From a virus, in IMG/VR virus record IMGVR_UViG_3300025669_000140, positions 1 to 30,403 of that record: a DNA stretch of 30,403 bases; one strand, given 5' to 3'. The notes under the pieces are model-generated. The model did not search any database, was not told where the DNA came from, and saw only the letters and a list, made by a program, of their open reading frames with translations. Made by a program: the position numbers and the translations under genes. Below are positions 28,190-30,403 of the stretch, one piece after another (positions within the stretch are counted from its first letter, which is position 1; every line of letters begins with the position of its first letter).

Positions 28190-29047
28190 ATGAAACAAAC
28201 AGCAATCTATAAAGAATTATGGAGGGATAGAGATTTTGTTTCTTTATCTCCTAATGAGCGTGAATTATTTTTATATTGTCTTACTTGTCCCAATTTATCT
28301 ATTATTCCAGCTTTTTTGCTTACAGATCGTGAAATATGTTTTGACACCTCACTTAAACCAGAAGATTTGCCTCAATTAAAACAGAAATTATCTAGCATGG
28401 ATATATATTTTATTGATGATTTTTGTATTGTAAAGAATAAATTTAAACCATTTACCTTTAAAGGTGATCGGTTAAAAAAAGCAAAGGATAATTTAATTTC
28501 TAAAATTCCTGAAAAAGTACTCCAGATAATGGAATCTAATAAAGTATCAATAGAGTATCAATATTCTATTGATACATCTAATAATAGTAATAGTAATAGT
28601 AATAGTAATAGTAATAATAGTAATAATAGTAAAAAAGAAGAAAAATATTTAAAAAAAGAAATTATTAAAAACTTTAAAGAGTTTTGGGAAATATATCCTA
28701 AAAAAATTGGCAAGAAAAAAGTAGAGGATATTTATTTCAATCTTCTTGAAAATGATAAAACAAATCAACTACACAAAAAGATTATCAGTGGTTTAAAAAA
28801 ACAGATTGAATATCGAGATAGTGTACGTGATGATACTACAGTTTTTATTCCTGAGTGGAAACATCCTGCTACGTGGCTCAATCAAGGGTGTTGGGAGGAT
28901 GAAATGCAGATGGAAAGGCAAAAGTTCAATATTAACCAGGTTCCTGAACAACACCAGGAGGAATTTAATTTTATTCTTTCTCATGAAGGTGAAAATTCTG
29001 CGAGAAAATTTCTAAAAAAACTAGGGTTAAACTATTCTAATTTTTAA
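28190..29047 (+). CDS. Replication initiation protein (O/DnaD-like)
   Basis: About 285 residues from ATG 28190. An upstream TTG at 28157 is less likely because the hairpin covers it. The N-terminal domain (1-128) has IYKELWRDRDFVSLSPNERE, LFLYCLTCPNL, a winged-helix-like region of phage replication initiators. Residues about 130-147 are an Asn-Ser linker. The C-terminal domain holds FKEFWEIYPKKIGKKKVEDI and FIPEWKHPATWLNQGCWED, the pair of motifs seen at the end of many phage O-type and DnaD-related replication proteins. It would bind the origin and recruit a helicase loader. No separate helicase gene lies in the window. Confidence 0.75.
   Translation: MKQTAIYKELWRDRDFVSLSPNERELFLYCLTCPNLSIIPAFLLTDREICFDTSLKPEDLPQLKQKLSSMDIYFIDDFCIVKNKFKPFTFKGDRLKKAKDNLISKIPEKVLQIMESNKVSIEYQYSIDTSNNSNSNSNSNSNNSNNSKKEEKYLKKEIIKNFKEFWEIYPKKIGKKKVEDIYFNLLENDKTNQLHKKIISGLKKQIEYRDSVRDDTTVFIPEWKHPATWLNQGCWEDEMQMERQKFNINQVPEQHQEEFNFILSHEGENSARKFLKKLGLNYSNF
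28583..28630 (+). repeat. AATAGT microsatellite in replication gene
   Basis: Five tandem AATAGT units (28583-28612) followed by two AATAATAGT units (28613-28630). They encode the Asn-Ser linker. Gain or loss of any unit keeps the frame and only alters linker length. Confidence 0.85.
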
Positions 29048-29056
29048 TTATATTTT

Positions 29057-29449
29057 ATGAAAATTAATTTTGAAAGGGCTATTTTTTCTCCAGTTCCTAA
29101 AGGTTTTGAAAAATGGTATCTAAAAAATTCAGGAACATTCTATCAAGACGGCGAATGGATTGTAGATAGAGAGGATTTTGTGGAATTTGTAAAAACAGCC
29201 ACGGCAGCTGGATGGAACCCAAGAAATGGTAAATTCAGAAAAGGAGAGAAAATTACAAAAAGAGTTCTCAGGGCTGCAAAATTCCAAGAAGACATCATTG
29301 AATCAAAAAAAATAATAACCAGTAAAATGGGGAAGAAAGGTGGATATATTATAGGCAATACAGAAGCTTTTGCACTAATGAGAGATAAAAAAGTTGTGGT
29401 TGACTATGAATACCAAGGACAAGAATATACTGAAAATATATCATTATGA
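29057..29449 (+). CDS. Unknown protein (130 aa)
   Basis: Compact alpha/beta look: RAIFSPVPKGFEKWYLKNSG, QDGEWIVDREDFVEFVKTAT, then a basic stretch (NGKFRKGEKITKRVLRAAKF) and a C-terminal beta part (VVVDYEYQGQEYTENISL). No family is recognised. The stop overlaps the ATG of the VRR-NUC gene (ATGA), so the two are co-translated and may work together in DNA processing. Confidence 0.5.
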   Translation: MKINFERAIFSPVPKGFEKWYLKNSGTFYQDGEWIVDREDFVEFVKTATAAGWNPRNGKFRKGEKITKRVLRAAKFQEDIIESKKIITSKMGKKGGYIIGNTEAFALMRDKKVVVDYEYQGQEYTENISL

Positions 29450-29850
29450 GGAGCGAACACACTGAGCAAAAAGCATTATTCCAATGGGCGAAACTCCAAG
29501 AAAATAAATACCCAGAATTAAAATTAATGTTTGCAATCCCGAATGTAAGCTATGGAGGTACACGTGCTGACATGCTTCGAGGAAAGAAGCTAAAAGCTGA
29601 AGGTAGAAAGCGAGGCATACCTGATATATGCTTGCCAATCCCCAGAGGGGGTAACTGCACTGATGAAGGGCAGGTCGATTGGTATCATGGGCTATTTATT
29701 GAGATGAAATTCGGTAAAAACAAATTAAGCAAAGAGCAGCAGTGGTGGGTGGATAACCTTGAACAGCAGGAGTATAGAGCTGTCGTGTGTTATTCGTTTG
29801 AAGAAGCCAAGAAAATCATTTTAGACTACCTGGTAATTAAATCGGTCTAG
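29446..29850 (+). CDS. VRR-NUC domain nuclease
   Basis: 134 residues, essentially one VRR-NUC domain. SEHTEQKALFQWA (3-15) is the N-terminal helix with the conserved glutamate. GRKRGIPDICLP (53-64) has the P-D of the PD-(D/E)XK core (P59, D60). GLFIEMKFGK (82-91) is the E-x-K strand (E86, K88), and LSKEQQWWVDNL the following helix with conserved Q. The family includes FAN1-type and stand-alone phage nucleases acting on branched DNA. A Holliday-junction or branch-resolving role is plausible for this phage. The start is ATGA-coupled to the gene before. Confidence 0.85.
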   Translation: MRSEHTEQKALFQWAKLQENKYPELKLMFAIPNVSYGGTRADMLRGKKLKAEGRKRGIPDICLPIPRGGNCTDEGQVDWYHGLFIEMKFGKNKLSKEQQWWVDNLEQQEYRAVVCYSFEEAKKIILDYLVIKSV

Positions 29851-29922
29851 GACACCCCCAGGAGCCTCGACAACAAAAAGACGACACATTGCCCAACCTT
29901 GCACACAAGATTAAATCTAGGT

Positions 29923-30021
29923 ATGTACTGGACAGGAAAAAACATAACAAAAAGATACTTGCCCAAAACAGAAATCGACCCACAATCAATTCTAAGAAAC
30001 AGGGGTACTATTATATTATAA
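29923..30021 (+). CDS. Possible 32-residue peptide
   Basis: ATG to TAA: MYWTGKNITKRYLPKTEIDP, QSILRNRGTIIL. There is no Shine-Dalgarno and no family, but the protein-like composition makes it worth noting. It may be chance. Confidence 0.25.
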   Translation: MYWTGKNITKRYLPKTEIDPQSILRNRGTIIL

Positions 30022-30100
30022 TATAAAATAACAACTTTTAACTTATGTTACAGCTCGATTTGTTTTTCTAGAGAAAGTGTAAAAAAAGTACATAAAATAC

Positions 30101-30129
30101 TTGACAAACATATTAATGATTGTTATAAT
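30101..30129 (+). promoter_or_regulatory. Consensus promoter with extended -10
   Basis: TTGACA (30101-30106), a 17-base spacer ending TGT, then TATAAT (30124-30129). It is a full match to the sigma70 consensus with the extended -10 TGn. It is the strongest promoter in the window and drives the gene at 30158. Confidence 0.9.
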
Positions 30130-30157
30130 ATATTAATAATTAATAAACCAATAACAA

Positions 30158-30403
30158 ATGAGAAAACAAATACAAAAATCTAAATTCTATAACAAAGAGT
30201 ATGACAATTACGATGCAAGGAGTGACGAAGCACTAGAAGAATTGAGGTCATTAGGGTTAGAAATTGGCGGAAAAGGAAAAGCAATTGAGATAGAAGCACT
30301 AATAGGCTTCTATCAGGACGATTCAGGATACGGAGGTAATCTTGATTACGCTAAGTCATATTCTGGATATAGAGCTGATTTATTGCAGATTACAATAAAA
30401 GAA
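30158..30403 (+). CDS. Unknown protein, cut by right edge
   Basis: 82 codons are present with no stop before the edge. It begins MRKQIQKSKFYNKEYDNYDA and continues LEELRSLGLEIGGKGKAIEI and FYQDDSGYGGNLDYAKSYSG. It is rich in tyrosine, aspartate and glycine. No family is recognised. A perfect promoter 29 bases upstream and no Shine-Dalgarno suggest an early gene with a short leader. Confidence 0.6.
   Translation, partial: MRKQIQKSKFYNKEYDNYDARSDEALEELRSLGLEIGGKGKAIEIEALIGFYQDDSGYGGNLDYAKSYSGYRADLLQITIKE

Larger units (their letters stand above)
29851..30157. other. Intergenic region with promoter and AT-rich block
   Basis: 307 bases with no long gene. It holds a possible 32-codon frame (29923-30021), an AT-only stretch around 30008-30030 (TTATATTATAATATAAAATA) and the strong promoter at 30101. 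The AT-rich block could be an unwinding site or an additional weak promoter. I see no clear inverted repeat. Confidence 0.5.

Noticed and set aside
1-30403. CRISPR array, insertion sequence or integrase
   Set aside because: No regularly spaced direct repeats, no transposase or recombinase motifs and no terminal inverted repeats with a transposase were found.
1-30403. Alternative genetic code (TGA or TAG read as an amino acid)
   Set aside because: Long genes are uninterrupted in the standard code, and both TGA and TAG occur at gene ends in operon-like overlaps.

Overview
The window is an AT-rich tailed-phage genome segment. Every credible gene lies on the + strand. Coding is by the standard bacterial code: TGA is used freely as a stop and is not read through inside long genes. 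Most genes have no recognisable Shine-Dalgarno and start after an A/T-rich leader. The promoters I can see are sigma70-like (TTGACA/TTGACT, 17-base spacer, TATAAT/TATATT). The host cannot be named from this. Weak ribosome-binding sites are typical of Bacteroidota, but the promoters do not fit the Bacteroidota type well. There is no integrase, DNA polymerase or sheath/tube gene, so the genome probably continues beyond the window. The last gene is cut by the right edge and the first 91 bases are a repeat.

Layout. 1-4.6 kb: accessory region of short genes: a PD-(D/E)XK (RecB/Cas4-like) nuclease, a NinB-like recombination protein, a ribbon-helix-helix protein, a histidine-phosphatase-family enzyme, a one-helix membrane micro-protein and several unknowns. 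This region is scarred. A RecF/SbcC-type ATPase is reduced to a 43-codon remnant, an XRE repressor gene is split into two halves 1.35 kb apart, and a small gene with an HECLH motif is frameshifted. 4.6-7.2 kb: packaging (HNH/zinc-ribbon protein with a possible small-terminase end, then large terminase). 7.4-12.7 kb: portal, small unknown, scaffold candidate, decoration candidate and major capsid protein, with two near-identical late promoters before portal and scaffold and a strong terminator after the scaffold. 12.8-15.1 kb: a large repetitive fibre-like protein. 15.2-21.5 kb: connector, appendage and tail-hub genes. 21.6-25.2 kb: three glycine/alanine-rich proteins resembling the internal ejection proteins of short-tailed phages. 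25.4-27.1 kb: lysis (M23 peptidase, holin candidate, coiled-coil/TM protein). 27.1-30.4 kb: control and replication region with strong promoters, structured leaders, a tRNA 5'-half fragment, an HTH/zinc-knuckle protein, a replication-initiator-like protein and a VRR-NUC nuclease.

The order terminase-portal-scaffold-capsid-adaptor-beta-rich hub-ejection proteins-lysis, with no tail tube, suggests a podovirus-like virion. Early genes at both edges would handle replication, recombination and regulation. The late genes probably depend on the paired promoters at 7354 and 10149.

Most noteworthy: (1) a compact RNA unit at 27476-27606 with promoter, upstream strand, terminator hairpin and a 9-bp pairing between the upstream strand and the hairpin loop; (2) the split repressor; (3) the internally deleted ATPase carried in two exact 91-bp copies flanking the nuclease; (4) a conserved beta module shared by the head-tail adaptor and the tail hub protein; (5) a two-member late promoter family with a conserved spacer.
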